This document shows, one piece after another, positions 1 through 20,379 of a stretch of 64,000 nucleotides of DNA. The position numbers were made by a program, and so were the translations under genes. This DNA is from Saururus chinensis (taxonomy: Eukaryota > Streptophyta > Magnoliopsida > Piperales > Saururaceae), in contig CP141150.1 in NCBI GenBank assembly GCA_035235625.1, positions 3,286,001 through 3,350,000 of the forward strand, given 5' to 3'. The notes beneath the pieces were generated by a model. The model was not told the origin of the DNA and did not search any database. It saw nothing but the letters and a program-made list of their open reading frames with translations. The first letter of the stretch is position 1. Every line of letters starts with the position of its first letter.

Positions 1-120
1 GGTGCCAAGAAAAACTAGAAACAAGTGAAGATTTTGATTGCATGTCCTCAGAAAAATGCAAAAAATTTTGGAAGAACTTGTAGGAATTCTTTTCACCATT
101 GAAGATTTTGATTGCATGTG
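1..120. repeat. Short direct repeat at the window edge
   Basis: The 19-base string GAAGATTTTGATTGCATGT occurs near 28 and again near 104, so a ~77-bp unit is repeated about 1.5 times next to the satellite array. No coding capacity is recognised. It may be the edge of the same repeat block or part of another repeat cut by the window start. Confidence 0.45.
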
Positions 121-960
121 CCCAGATGGCCTGCATTGGAGCCCAGTGAATCCTTCTAGAACTATTCTCACGATGGGCACCCCCAGACAGATTACAAAGA
201 ATATACGGTGGGTGCCCACCGAGAGAGTAGATGGCCTGCATTGGAGCCCCGTCAATCTTTCTAGAACTGCTCTCACCCTGATAGATTACAAAGTATCATA
301 CGGTAAATGCCCACCGTGAGAGCATATGGTTTGCATTGGAGCCCAGGGAATCCTTCTGGAACTACTCTCACAGTGGGCACCCCCCGACAGATTACAAATA
401 ATCATACGGTGGGTGCCCACTGAGAGAGTAGATGGCCCGCTTTGGAGCCTTGGTAATCTTTCTGGAACTATTCTCATGGTGGGCGCTCCCCAACAGATTA
501 CAAGGAAGAATTTGGTGGGCGCCCATCGAGAGAACAGATGACTCGCATTGGATCCCCGACAATCTTTCTGGAATTCCTCTCACAGTGGGCGCCCCCCAAT
601 AGATTACAAGGAAACATGCAGTGGGCGCCCACGGAGAGAATAGATGACCCGCATTGGATCCCCGACAATCTTTCTGGGACTGCTCTCATGGTGGGTGCCC
701 CCTGACAAATTACAAAGAAGCATACAGTAGGCGCCCACCGAGAGAGTAGATGGCCCGCATTCAAGCCCCGACAATGCTTTTGGAACTGCTCTCATAGTGG
801 GTACCCCCCGACAGATTACAAAGACGTATACAGTGGGCACCTACCAAGAGAGCAGATAACTTGCATTCAATTCTGGGCAATCTTTCTAGAACTGCTCTCA
901 TGGTGGGCCCCCCCCCCCCCCAATAGAAAATAACATTTTATATGGTGAGCTCCCACCTTA
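120..960. repeat. Tandem satellite-like array, ~106-bp unit, about 8 copies
   Basis: The shared core ATTACAA recurs near 191, 285, 391, 496, 603, 709 and 815, giving spacings of mostly 105-107 bases and one short unit of 94. Each unit also holds a CATTGGAGCCC-like block, a CAATCTTTCTGGAACTGCTCTCA-like block and a GTGGGCGCCCAC-like palindrome followed by GAGAGAGTAGATGG. The last unit (about 865-960) decays and contains a C14 run at 908-921. Short reading frames cross the array on both strands, but the unit is not a multiple of three and the frames look incidental. The array may extend left of the window. Confidence 0.85.
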
Positions 961-1837
961 TAAAACATTAGGACTATATTGAATTCTATTATTCAGGGCT
1001 TTTCTTTGCTAAGTCCAAGGAGACATTAAAGTGACCAAAACTGCGAGAAATCAAACACAGGTAAAGAATGAGTCGCAGAGCCAACAGAAACCATATCAGC
1101 ATCTCACAAAAAAAGTGAAAAAGAAAATAACCATTATAAAAAGTCAATCACCCAATGAAGACTAAAACCAAAGCTAACCATATCCATGTCTACTTAAGAC
1201 AATGACTAATAAACCACTCCACCATGAAAAAAGTCAAAATCAAAATCAAAATCAATATATAAACTTGTTTATTACATAAACAAAAACTATAGCCATAAAC
1301 GAAAGAAAGAAAGAAAGAAGTAAAAGGTATATATGGGACTTTTTTTAGCAAAACAAATGATAGAGAATTCCAACGAGCATGTTTTGGTGGTAGATTTAGC
1401 GATTGGGAAGAACTAGGAAGAACCACAGCTTTGGAGGGGATCGAGAGATACATAGTGAGCAAGTAAAAAAGGTAGTAAAAATAAATAAATTAAAATTTAA
1501 GTTAAGGGTACATTTATAAAAAAATTATAAATTGTTGTAGGGTAAAAGAGATACGGGGTAGTTAGGGGTTTTTAGGGGTGTAGAAAGATGTATTCTATAA
1601 AATAAATATGATAAATTTTTTTAAAAAAATAAAGGGGTAAATAAGAAACGAGGTATTAAATAGATTATTGTGGAGTCCATATACACCCGTACAAAAAAAG
1701 AGGAGCAAATGAAGATACTGCTTCTCTGTTAAGTACGCGGCGAAAGCCAATCCCGCGCCTGCTTCTGCCTTTGCGAAGCACTACCTTCTGGAGTCGGCGG
1801 AACAGTCTTCACCCTTGCTTTCCTCCGTCGTCGAGCT
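961..1837. other. AT-rich region upstream of FSD3
   Basis: No gene is seen. The stretch is AT-rich, with short simple repeats such as AAAGAAAGAAAG near 1303 and CAAAATCAAAAT near 1235. The last ~150 bases presumably hold the promoter and leader of the Fe-SOD gene. A 7-codon upstream ORF starts with ATG at 1708 and stops before the proposed start codon. Confidence 0.5.
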
Positions 1838-4247
1838 ATGTCTGCCGCCTTGCCTGCAGCCGCCACCATCCTCCCCCACAAGGTTCTCTCTCTCTCTCTC
1901 TCCCTCTCTGTGACCGTGTGTAGAATGTAGAGTATTCGAATAGAGGCGAGCATCAGCTGAAGCCCTGCAGTGCTCGAACTTTCGGCGTTTATGAGAGCAT
2001 GAGCTTATATATCTTCCAACTTGCACGAAAGTTTGAGCTGAAAAAAGTTGTTTTGTTTCGTTCGGTGATGGAATCATGCCAAACAAATTGTTAGTACTAC
2101 AGCTCCGCAATGCTGTGAAGCACAGGAAGTAGCTTAGTCCTGGCGATGCTTGACCCAGAAAGTGAAACAAGGTTGCCGACGGAAGCAAGCTAATCATGTG
2201 TCGGCTTCTGTGTGAAAGAATTGACGTATCGCAAGCCGGGTAACTGGCCAGAAAGGTCACAACTTGTCGACTAACCGAGCGTTCTTAAGCGTCTCATGTA
2301 AATAATGCTTTGAGAAATTTCTGAGTTACATTGCAGGAGCTGAGATGCTGAGCAATGATTTTGGTTGGCAAAGTTAGTCTAGATGTATTTTTATTTTTAG
2401 TTGCATGATCTGTACTTAAAAAAGGCTCGATTCACCTTAAGGACATAGTTTTTAATCTAATTTATTAGTATACATGATTGAGTTTTGTCCTGTGCATATG
2501 AACTGTTTGATAAATTGCTTGTGTGTGTGTGTTGGGGGGGGGGGGGGGGGGGGGAGTGGGGTGCTCTTTTCTTAACAATGTGTCTTTCTTTTTCCCTTAT
2601 TTTGCTGCTCTTTACATTACTTGTGGTAGAAAGGGCACTGGCGTGGATCAAGAAAGACTGCAGGAGTTCTCGCATATCATGGTCTCACAACCCCACCATA
2701 TAAACTTGTAAGCAACATTTGTTCATTTAGACTATTCACTTTTCTACTACTTTTACCCTTGGGGTTGGGGTTGTTTCTCATGCATTTTCATATGCAGGAT
2801 GCTTTAGAGCCTTATATGAGTCAAAAGACACTTGAAATACACTGGGGTAAACATCACAGAGGCTATGTGGATAAGTTGAACAAACAGCTCGAGAATAACA
2901 ACCCTTTGTATGGATGCACCTTAGAGGAATTAGTAAAAGTAACCTACAACAATGGAAATCCGTTACCAGAATTCAACAATGCAGCACAGGTAACTCCCTT
3001 TGATGGACGTAAAACAGCTTTATTGTCCTTAATAAGTAACCTTTTCTACACCTTGTGCCACAAGATATGAATACTTCTTAGCCGAACTTTTCCTGCACCT
3101 GGTATGACATTTACCAGCGTGAAAATTTTCAGTGTTGTACTGCTAATTATTTGGTCATTCAGTGTGTTTGCTGATTTAGCTAAAATAGCTTGTGATAGCC
3201 ACCTTGCTAAAAAGTTATGCCTGATGAAAATGGAGAAAAATTTCTGCTTTTTGATATATCCTCTGATTACTGGTGTTTTCTGTCTGCAACCCATGATCTC
3301 CGTCTCACATGCTTGGTCTTAACTCTTCCAACTTTGCCTTCACAGGTTTGGAACCATGAATTTTTTTGGGATTCTATGCAGCCAGATGGGGGGAAAATGC
3401 CATGGGGAGGTGTCCTTGAGCACATTGAGAAGGATTTTGGTTCCTTTTCAAATTTTAGAGAGGCATTTGTGTTGGCAGCTCTCTCATTGTTCGGTTCTGG
3501 ATGGGTGTGGCTAGTTTGTAAGCTATTTTAACTTAAACTCCTTTTGTCTAAACTAACAGTAGTAACTGTAATAATCATACTGCTTTTCTGAAGCAGAATT
3601 TGTCCTGCTTTGTCGGAGACACACTTTGTTACCTCACTGAATCGTCTTCCTTTATTTTCCCTTGTTATTCACAGTGAAAACCCAAGAGAAAAGGCTTGCA
3701 GTTGTCAAAACGTCAAATGCTGTCAATCCACTTGTGCTTGGTGATATTGTATGTCAATTTATGACCTTTTTTGTTCGATTTCCTTCTTGAGATATTGGTT
3801 TGTTATCTAACATTTACTTGGTACATTCAAACTAAACAAAGTGATTACTTTCTGTGTGCAGCCCATCATTTGTCTAGATATGTGGGAAGTAAGTCCATCC
3901 TCTAATTTTTCCTTTTGAAAGATATTTGATCTCATAGTCAATATTTTTGAACCATTGTGATTATTGATGCTCCATCCTTTCTGAACCCTGCAGCACTCAT
4001 ACTATCTCGATTACAAGGTAAAAAGAGAACTGGTCAAACAGTTGGCTTGGGAAGCTTAATATTTAACAATTTTAGAAAATGATTCAGTAATCATAGATTA
4101 ATGTCTCTTTTATGCTTACAGGATGACAGAGGAACATATGTGAATGCATATATGAACCACCTGGTATCATGGCAAACAGCAACAATGCGCATGGTACGTA
4201 CAGAGGCTTTTGTGAATCTGGGTAAGCCAAAGATTCCGGTAGCATGA
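1838..4247 (+). CDS. FSD3: Plastid iron superoxide dismutase (FSD3/PAP4 type)
   Basis: This enzyme dismutates superoxide to O2 and H2O2. FSD3 orthologs sit in the chloroplast nucleoid with the plastid-encoded RNA polymerase (PAP4). Exons: 1838-1882, 2630-2707, 2798-2989, 3346-3517, 3675-3748, 3862-3888, 3994-4017 and 4122-4247. All introns are GT-AG and the phases agree, giving about 245 residues. Residues 1-40 form an Ala/Lys/Arg-rich putative transit peptide. The mature part starts near [15 protein letters not shown]. All four metal ligands are visible: His56 (HWGKHH), His109 (NHEFFW), Asp193 and His197 (DMWEHSYYL). The C-terminus ends in [14 protein letters not shown] without the acidic tail of FSD2, which identifies the FSD3 clade. 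The short 15-codon first exon is the least certain part. Its intron begins with a CT-rich run and contains a G21 run. Confidence 0.9.
1885..1904. repeat. CT microsatellite at the start of FSD3 intron 1
   Basis: A near-perfect CT dinucleotide run lies directly after the proposed donor of exon 1. Slippage here could change the splice context, but nothing indicates that it does. Confidence 0.7.
2534..2554. repeat. G21 homopolymer in FSD3 intron 1
   Basis: An uninterrupted G run follows a short GT repeat at 2521-2532 in the first intron. Its true length may be misassembled, because such runs are unstable and hard to sequence. Confidence 0.85.
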
Positions 4248-7200
4248 GAGTTTTCAAGATTTAATATGTATCAAATTTTGGCGATGAGTAATTTATATTT
4301 AGCCCACGCAATTGGCATCTAAATGTTGCAAGTTGTTGATTACTGCTAGAGGTCTATTGTGCTTTTTCCTTCCAAAGGTGGACATAGTGGCCATTTTGTG
4401 GCAGGTGTACTGATGAGTATTTTTTCACAAAAGTGACCACGGTCTTCCCAGGTAAGGGTAGAGAAGGTGTGGGTGGCTTGTGAATTTGGGCATTTTGTAA
4501 AATACTGTTGTGTTTCTCATAGCAATGAGCTGCTCTTGCACCAAAATCCATTTTATGAACAACCAGTCATTGAAAAAGGTAGAAGTCTCAAAACCCTCTT
4601 ACATGACCAGTACGAAGCACAAGTCACTGGCAATAAATTCAAGAAGTTGTGCAGATGACCGAATAAGCAAGAATCTCACAAGGCAATGGACGACTGATTT
4701 AAATGTGAAGTCTGCTAGTGTCAACTCGGCTTGTTTCGCTGTTACTTGCTTATTGCTATTATTCTAAGGATTAGAGGCTTTTAGTGGCCGGGCTGATTGT
4801 AGGCAGGGAACTGAATCAGAACAAGAAAATGCTCTCTCTCCTCCAACCCAATATCCAATTGCTTCTCCTTACTCGATCATGTTCTTTCTACGGTGTGAAG
4901 CCTGACAAGTGATTAAAGCAGTGGACTTCGCACAAAGGGGAGGACTGAGCATCACCTTTATCGACACTGGGGATCACAATGGAACAGGTCTATTGCTTTC
5001 GTGACCTTATAACAGTGGCCGCACTAACACCCTGGACATGAATTTGAAAGATCGAAAACCGGGCAAACAAATGTCTAAATAAAAATTAGTTGAGAACATC
5101 GTTCTCTCCTATAGCATTTAAATAAAGCATTTTATACAGAAAAAATAACATGAGGAATTTATCAAAATGGCCCTAGTATATAACATATTATTCAAAAATA
5201 TCTTATTTTTACGTGGCCTTGCACACATGTTAACCTCTTGCACAAGTGGCATGAATTATATAAAATTTCTTATTTTCTTCCTTATAATTTTACTAAGTCA
5301 TTGCATCTTATTTTTAGTACCTCTGGCTTCAAATTTGCCATTGGCTTTACCACTATCATTACCTGACTTTGCTACTTCTACATTAAATATGCCTAAAAAT
5401 GAGTAAATTAGATAAAACATAGTGTGCATGCAACGAACCGCCTCCCAAAAATGCCTACATATGAGTAATATTCTCATATTTTCTTCTTGCTAACCTTGCG
5501 ATGAGATGGGTGGAGAACTAATGATCAAAGCCTTAGTATATTTTTTGCTTTTCCATACACTATTGGTCATGGGACTGAGAGTTGGTAGGGTTAGGCATAG
5601 ATCAAACTTTGAAAAAGATGAAGTTGGAGGAGCCGGAGGTAGGTGTAATACCTCATTTTTTTCGTAACTTATAACATAAGGGGCTAAGTATAATATTATA
5701 TTTTTTGAGTAAGTTTTGTTCGAATAAAGTAATGAAACTTCATTGTATTGTTCTGGGCTCAAATAAATGGATGTATCAAACCAAAGAATGTGTAAATTGG
5801 ATATCGGGATCATGGGCTACGACATCAAGAAGTATGTCTTATATAGGCCCCACTTTTTAAATGCAAGATAACCTACCCATACATGGTTTTATTTCATAGA
5901 GCTTGTTACGAGTTCAACAATACTAAGAACATGCAAATCCAAATTTGGGAGAGTGAATTTTGATCGTTAAGAATAAAAAATTGATTTAGAATTTAAAAGA
6001 ATAAAAAAATAATAAAGGTGATATCAGGCTAACCCAATTGCTAATGTCATATGCCAGGGTGCCAACCTGTACCACTTGCTGACGCAACTAGTGTCACATG
6101 ATGCATAGCAAGTGACTCTCCACGCGGTATGTAGTTGTGATGCGTGGCACACACCCAGGAGCACAAACACCCTATATATGGGGGAGGGGGAATCCGGACC
6201 CCAGGGACTCCTCTCACTTTTACATGTTTCTAAATATATTTTTTCTTCATTTCTAAGTTATTTTAAACTTGATTTAATCCATTTAAAGTACATTTTTAAC
6301 TAATTCGAGTGTGTTCTACACACTAAAAATATTAGTTCTATGAGTTGAGTATTATAAAGTGGGGCAAATCTTAGAGTGAAGAAAAACTCTATAAAAAAGT
6401 AAGAGAGCTCTGAAGGGAAAGCCTTAGGGAGAAAGAGAGCGCTTTGAAGGGAAAGCCCTAGGGAGAAAGAGAGCGCTCCGAAGGGAAGGTCCTAATGTGA
6501 ACTAACATCTAAGAGAATATTCTAGAATGTCAGTAATATTTGAATGGAGAGGACATTATCCTTGAGACAAGTAATCTATGAGTTTGACATGTGTTTAATA
6601 ACACAAATGAATATTTAAAATATACATTGCTTATATATATTGAAATGATGCATGTTTTTATGATCATATTGTGATACCAATTTTCTATTAAATATTTAAC
6701 ATGTAAGAATATGTTTTTTATTAAAAAAATTAGAATGTCTTGTGATCTGTTGATGAATTTTCTATATATTTTGGGTCGTCATACTCTCTAAGTAATTCTT
6801 TAGTATGAAGCCAAAAAATTATCAATTCTAGATACATATTATACTTGGCTCTATTGCATTTAGAAATCAGGATATCATGGGAAAATTTTATTTATTTTTT
6901 GACCCATGAAATCAGGTGTAAGTCATTTGGTATTGTAATATTCAATGAATGAATAATTTATTAGATTTTATGAATGAACTATATATCTGATTTATCATAT
7001 TCGAACGATAAAATGATTTATTGGCATTTTATTTTATACAAATATTTAGTTAAAAATGCTTAAACATTATATGGAAGATGCTATATTTGTTAAATTACCT
7101 TAGTGTTTAGGTAAAATTACAAAATTGATATTATTAGAATAATATTAAAGATATTATCTAATAAGTATATAAACAACTAACATTTTAATAATATTAGCCC

Positions 7201-8243
7201 TAATTTAAAAAATAATAATAATTAACCTTTCACCTAGGTTAGATTTTGCCCTTGAATTTAAGTTGCTTATGGACCCGAAGTACTCTAGTAGGCACGGAAT
7301 AACCATTGGTCTGTGCTCGAAAAGAGGAGGAAGGGAATTTTGAGATTTTGATCGGAAATAAAGCCTCGATAGTATAAAGTGGAGGAAGTTGGTAAGGCGA
7401 TGCCCGTGAAGACAGAAGTGCAGCGACGAAAATAGGTATTAACTGGTCGAAAAGGAATAACTATTGTCCGGGAGCTCCTAGCTAGAGGGAAATAAGAATA
7501 GGTATGGCTTTTTGGGTTTTGTGCTTGGTGAGGGCTATTTTGGGCTTTTTCAAGTCACCCTGCATGTGCAGAATCATGTGAATAAGGTCATTTTGGACAT
7601 TAGGTAATGAAAAACCTTTCTATTAATAATCTAAGGCTATTTTGTCAAATACCTCTTCCTATTAATAAGGAGGAGCAAAGAAAATCAAAGTAAAAATGTT
7701 ACTATAATTTTTGTATATCTTTTTATACCTAAAATTAATTATTTTTTATCTTTTGTGTATGAAAAAAAATATTAAAAAAAAAACCGCTGCAAAAGAGTAT
7801 AAGTAGTGCTATTTTGACGTAAAAATTCTCACGTTAAAATGTTACTTTATTTTTTCTACACCATTGACGAGTGGGGCTCACAAAAATGCGCTCCACTCAT
7901 CGAGAGATGAAGTAGTATCTTCAAGGGAGATTCTTCACGTCAAGAAAGTATTTTTCAAAAAAGTATCCTTCTTTGGACCGTCCTCGGAGGCTCGGACCCC
8001 AACCCCGCGGTGGGATCCACACGTGGAGGGAAAGTGCGAAGTGAAGATTGGCGCTCATTTTTCCGCCGCCGCCCACCTCCCACCTCCCCTTCCTCCTCCG
8101 GCGCCGCCGTCTCTCCCCTGACCTGAAAATCGCCCAATTTTCTGAGCATCAAATCCCTTCCATCCGAACACCTTTTTGGTTCCGATTTTGTGTTGTACGC
8201 AAGAAACCCTCGTGCAGTTGCGGCAGCTGATTTTGCGGCGAAA
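4248..8243. other. Intergenic region between FSD3 and CHR19/ETL1
   Basis: About 4 kb of AT-rich DNA with no recognisable coding gene. The first few hundred bases probably hold the FSD3 3'UTR. Around 6402-6494 there is a short tandem repeat. The final ~270 bases become GC-rich and pyrimidine-rich, which fits a promoter and leader for the downstream gene. Open frames here are short and resemble no family that I know. Confidence 0.55.
6402..6494. repeat. Three-copy ~36-bp tandem repeat
   Basis: Three consecutive copies carry AGAGAGC followed by a GAAGGGAAAGCC-like segment and TAGGGAGAA. Copies start near 6402, 6434 and 6470. The third copy is truncated and diverged. No gene overlaps it. Confidence 0.8.
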
Positions 8244-15321
<7,078 letters not shown>

Positions 15322-17807
15322 AACTCAAACATGGATTTTAATTTCGTACACAATCAGTTTTAGTTGTTCTCCGGAAGCCGTCGAAGAATATTAATGATCA
15401 AATTATACACTTTTAATTTAATGGATGCTCGTAGAAAGGTCCAATAGCAACAAGTTGAGCGACATAAATAATATACTACAGGGAAGCTTGAGCGTAGCTT
15501 GTAGGGAAAGCGCGATTGACTGATTCAAGCCAAGGTCAAACTGAAAATTTGATCAAAGTTGTACCCATGGGCAGTATCCTTGGGGATGGAAGGCATGAAA
15601 CTTAGTATACTGTGTAACAAGATCTGCAAAGGAAATTTTGTAAGCAAATTGAACGTATTTTTCTTTAGGAAAAGATTCTACCCTCAAACTTCTGTGTAAG
15701 CCACGAATTGATTTATTGTTGACATCAGTTTTTGTAATTTTCTACACTAATTGTAATTGTAATCAGTTTGCTATCTGGTACAGCAACTTCTGTACAATAA
15801 ATTATTTTTGGATGAGTAGTCCATGCTCATATATGTTTTCTAGGTTTCTGCTTATATGCATTTGGTAGAAGTCTTGGGTGAAAAGTTAAAATAGGAATAT
15901 AACTTTTACATGTCTTTTCTTTGGTGAAAATTCACCCAAACTTTGTTCTCAATTGGATCTTGAACATTTTACTCGTCATGTACTCCCGACGCTGGAAAGA
16001 ATTGCTAGCATCCGACTCTGGATTGGAATTATATGCATTGCATCCTGGTAGCATTTGATGGAGTGCAGGAACTAGGAAGGAGAGTTTCCAATTTTCATGA
16101 ACTTTTTACTGCATCTTGAACTTCCTGTGAATGTGCAACCATCTTTCTCGAAGGAAAATGAGCTAAATGGATAGTGGGCAATTAACGTATATAGTCATCA
16201 ACCCACTTGATTCCCTTGCTGGTCTTGGACAAGCCATCAACAAGAAACTTTGGGCAGGCCCAGGATGGTTTGCACTTCACAACCATCTGAATTGGGAACT
16301 GTACATTGCTGCTACTGGAGGAAATTGGGTCTGATTTGTAATGAGAAAATTGGCGCCGAACAGGATGACCCAAACTTTTTGGTCACTAACGAATGAGGAC
16401 ATTGAACTTACTGATTAAAATGCCCTTAGGATTCACCCTTCTAAATCCAGGTTTGGTTTAATCTTTTTGTTTTTCAAAAAAAATGGAGGGGAAAAGGGGG
16501 GATGAAAATTGAAATAAGAAGGGAGTGTTTACTTTGTCCTATACAATTAATAACATTTTTAAAATTTCAAATCTTTAGTTAGTAGCAAGAACCCTGGTTA
16601 AAAAGCCTCACCGTTTCTTGTTATCTTGGAGTGTCTGAGTCACTAGGAGCTGAATAGAAGGAGCAAGGGAACCAGCCTCTTACAGTACTGTATTCTACTG
16701 TCAATTTTTTTTAGGCATGTACAACGCTTACACATTATTCGTAATAAATAAATTGTAATATGATACAATGGCAACATATCATACGCAAGAGTAAAATCCT
16801 TCTTAGTAGCCTACGGAGTAGAGGTTCAACTTCAAACTCAATAATAATAAAAAAACTCACTATCATCTTAGTCTGCATTTTTTTTCTTTTATATAGCAAT
16901 TGTCTTGGTCTGGTTGTTATTAGATAAAAAGTTAAGAACTGGTGGTACTTTACAGTGCCAAGTCTCCAGTGTCCCTCATGTCTGTACCTAGCCCACATAA
17001 ACTTCAGGCCAAATGCAATTAATTGCAAAAGTTGCTCCTCCGTGATGCCCAAAAGGATCCAAAGTTGCACTCAACTTTATATCCATACATATATTACCAG
17101 ACTGGGACAACAAACGTCCGCTGAACCAAAAGGGACTGCTGCATCGTTCTTGTAAGTTGTACTGCATCATGTTCATGGATTCGTGCCAACAGCCTCTTTC
17201 AATTTATAAAAACGTAGTGAAACATCAAACATAAACACTAACCCTACTGTTTATCCACGGAATAACCTACAGGTTATGCATAAAGGTAATCGTGACCGTG
17301 GTTTTGGAACATGGCCCCATATATATCAAAGTGAAAATCAGTGTTTTCAAAATTGACCCAACCACCGAATTAATAATTGGGTTAGGGCTTTTTTAATTCA
17401 ACCATGCAAAAATTTGGTTCAACCGGGTAAAATTCGAATTTGACCTATAAGCAGCCTAGCTCCGAAAGTTGATTGGGTCCGATCAAACCGGGTTCAACTG
17501 GCTGGGCCGAGTTGGGTTTTTATACAATGATTAAAATGTAACCTGTGGGCTCATTTCATTGTAAGGGAAATAGTTTTCTTATACAGAATTCTTAGGTTTT
17601 GATTGAAAAGAAAAAAGTGAACATCTTATTGTCACGGAGACTTACTTTTTCTTTCTAACAAAAATTTAGGTGTAATATTTTGTTAGATAGATTTGGTGTA
17701 AAGTTATCAACAAACCTGATGAAAAAAAGTAACAATAATTGAAGACAGTGATATATAAATGAATTTGTTGAGCAAAATTTTTAAAAGAAGTTTTGATTGC
17801 ATGTAAT
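15322..17807. other. Intergenic region downstream of CHR19/ETL1
   Basis: No gene is recognised. The first several hundred bases may be 3'UTR of the remodeler gene. 17340-17520 contains scattered GGGTT/AACCC-like words similar in flavour to the hAT-like elements at the right end of the window, but no ends or duplications are visible. Other open frames are short and featureless. Confidence 0.5.
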
Positions 17808-17809
17808 AT

Positions 17810-18010
17810 ACCCTCTCAGTTATAGTAATAGTTATATTTGAGAAAATAGTAATTTTTATTAAATAGTAAAACTTACTTCTAAGATGAGAAAAAATAAGCT
17901 TATAATACTCTTTAAATGGTAAAACTCACATATAAGAGGAGGAAAAATAAGCTTATTTTAAGTACCCAGCCACTTAATTATTACAACATAGAATCATTAA
18001 TATGGAACAA
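17810..18010. mobile_element. Degraded Stowaway-like MITE
   Basis: It starts with TA-CCCTCTCAG and carries internal words shared with the other copies in this window (AATAGTTATATTTGAGAAAA, AGCTTATTTTAAGTACC, CACTTAATTATTA, ATTAATATGGAAC). The right inverted terminus is eroded, so the boundary is approximate. Confidence 0.4.
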
Positions 18011-18587
18011 ATGCCAAATAGTGCTATTAATTTAACACTTATAAGCCTTACATAAAGCTCATTTAAATAAATTCTTTGTGTGAATAACATTTTCGCATTA
18101 TTGAACATAGAAAAGAGTTTCTTGAGCTCTTTGCCCTTCATTAATTTATAAGCAAACTAATTTAGGACAAGAACCTCAAGCCATAAAAGGCATGTCGCTT
18201 GCCCTTGTCCGCCTCTCGGTTTCACTGTGGTTGGGCCCATCCTGGCTCTTGTGGGCCTACCTTTGTCTTGGGCCAGCACTGAAGGCTCCAGCTCACACAT
18301 GAGTCACACGTGAATATGTCTTGCATGCACATACCTCTACTGTCACAGTCCATCCTGGCCCCTCCATGCATTGGCTTGACTACGCACACATGCATGCACC
18401 ATGTGGGCCGCCCTTGTTTTACGTAACAATTCCATTAGATTAAGTGCCAATCCAATTGGTATCACACATCCCCTGCGGCTGTCCTAATCCAAATAAGACC
18501 TTGGTTTCTCTCTTCATCAGCCCATGGACCCACTTGAGAATGTTTATATTTTTATGGCAAAAAGGAGATTGTGCTCAAGATGTTTAA

Positions 18588-18692
18588 TATTTTTCTCTCT
18601 TGCATTAATAGTTATAATTAGTTTTTAAAATAAATTAAAATAAATTAATTTTAAAAAAGTAAATAAAACTATTAATGTAGGACAAAGAGAAT
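18588..18692. mobile_element. Short Stowaway-like MITE
   Basis: The terminal blocks TCTCTCTTGCATTAATAGTTA and AACTATTAATGTAGGACAAAGAGA are inverted repeats flanking an AT-rich core of TTAAAATAAATTAAA type. The architecture is the same as the better preserved copy at 21911-22018. Confidence 0.6.
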
Positions 18693-19063
18693 AAAAAGAG
18701 AGCAATTGTGTTCCAGCTCTACATGGGCTTTTGGGCTTTTGGTTAGGGAACACCACAAATTAGTGTAATTAAATCAAATTCAAATCCAATGGCGCGCATG
18801 AAAATGGCATGTTTTGCATGTAATTTTATTAGGAAAAATTGCATACGAACACAATAATATAAATTTAAATATAATAGCATGCATGAAAATGGGGTAGGTG
18901 ATTGAGTCCTTCGTAGCTCCCCGGTCACATGAATTAAAATTGGCCACTAGATGAAAATTGGCAAGCTCTCAAACTTGCGATCACAAAGTCTAGCTACACT
19001 AAATGTTATTTTTATAGTAAGTAGACTTTTTTAATTAAAATAATACTTTTTTATTAAAATAAA

Positions 19064-19272
19064 TACTCTTTTATCCTAAATTAATAGTTTCCATTTTGTA
19101 AATACTAGTTTCTTCCGTATTAACAGATTTATTTTGTTAAATTTAAGTGGCAGAGTATTTAAAAAAAATATATCATAAACTTATTTTTTATTTTACTAAC
19201 GGTGAGTTTTACCATTCATGATAAAAATTATTATTTTTCTAAATATAAATATTAATTAAAGACAAAAAAAGT
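19064..19272. mobile_element. Stowaway-like MITE, degraded right end
   Basis: The left end reads CTCTTTTATCCTAAATTAATAG. The interior has the family words TTTAAGTGGCAGAGTATTTA, CATAAACTTATTTTTTA and TTTTACCATTCATGATAAAA. The right end retains only part of the terminus. No coding sequence. Confidence 0.6.
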
Positions 19273-20379
19273 ATAGAACAAAGTAAGATAATACTTATAA
19301 CATCTTATTTATGCAGCAAAGAGAGGAAATAAAGTGGAATCCAGGAGCAAGATTGACTATGATGCATACTTAATTTGCAAGAAAACCAGGTCGTTCACCG
19401 TTTCATTTGTAGGTCGTTCTCCGTTTCCTTTATAGGTAAGACACGTACACTTTCACACCGTGTGCGCCAAATGCGATTCAACACTGAGACCTATCCCACA
19501 AACAAGAGAGATCCAACCAGGCCACCAAAGGCTGGATCCACGGTCAGCGCCGCTTTGTTAATCTCCGTATAGAAGTGGCAAATCTATGCTGCTGCACTTT
19601 CCTCTAAAAAAAATCTTTGCTGCTGCAAACCTAAGAAGAAGAGATTTGATCTGTAAAATAGAGTCTAAAGCTGAAGGGGGCGATTAATGGACAAATTTGT
19701 CATTCACTTTATATATAATGATTGAATGATATTTTATCTTCTTTTAGGTGATATAATATACACCTCTTTTAGCATTTTTTATTTCTTTATCTCCTAACCG
19801 TAATATAATATTAGATTTGCTGAGGATGAGCAGCAGTCTCACTTTTTATCAATAGTTTGCAGTAAGGAATATTTTTTAATTATTAAAATATGTAGCACTC
19901 TAGCCGCTTCATCCTCTGTCAATCAGGTACATTAGTAGGTTTTGTTCACTCACCTCTCTATGATAATCACGTCTGTATGATAACCATAATATGGTCCAGT
20001 ACTTTGAGATCCCATACAAACTGTTGGCAGCTTGCAGTATATAAGCCTAACTCTAACTTGTATAACATGTTCCACTTTGGCTATAAATATCACTTGCATT
20101 AATTTTAGCCAAAACAATAAACTTTTCCAACCATTTTGAAAAACCTAAACCTTAAATTATAAACATTGGTTTGTTGGACCAGTAGGGTTGGAACTGTACC
20201 ATACTATACATTTTTTTGGTTAACAAGGGGTAAATGAGTCATTAGGCCATAACAAGGAGGGGCATATCCTCTTTGAGGATTATATATACCTGGCACTAAC
20301 CTCCTTGCCCCTTGGATACATATAATTAGCTAACGGAGTGGGGGTTCAAACTTATGAATTCCTTACCCTTAGGCACATA

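Noticed and set aside
38..840. Open frames of 60-90 residues on both strands in the satellite array
   Set aside because: They are by-products of the ~106-bp repeat. Different frames are open in different copies and no family matches.
2485..2711. Gly-rich frames across the G21 run
   Set aside because: They are created by the homopolymer within FSD3 intron 1.
3675..3888. Loss of the WD residues before the metal loop in the Fe-SOD (NPLVLGDI)
   Set aside because: As far as I recall, monocot FSD3-type proteins carry LGDI here. All metal ligands are present, so it is a lineage feature and not damage.
4354..4767. Possible extra FSD3 exons downstream of 4247
   Set aside because: The frame already ends with the family C-terminus [14 protein letters not shown] at 4247. 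The downstream frames have no homology.
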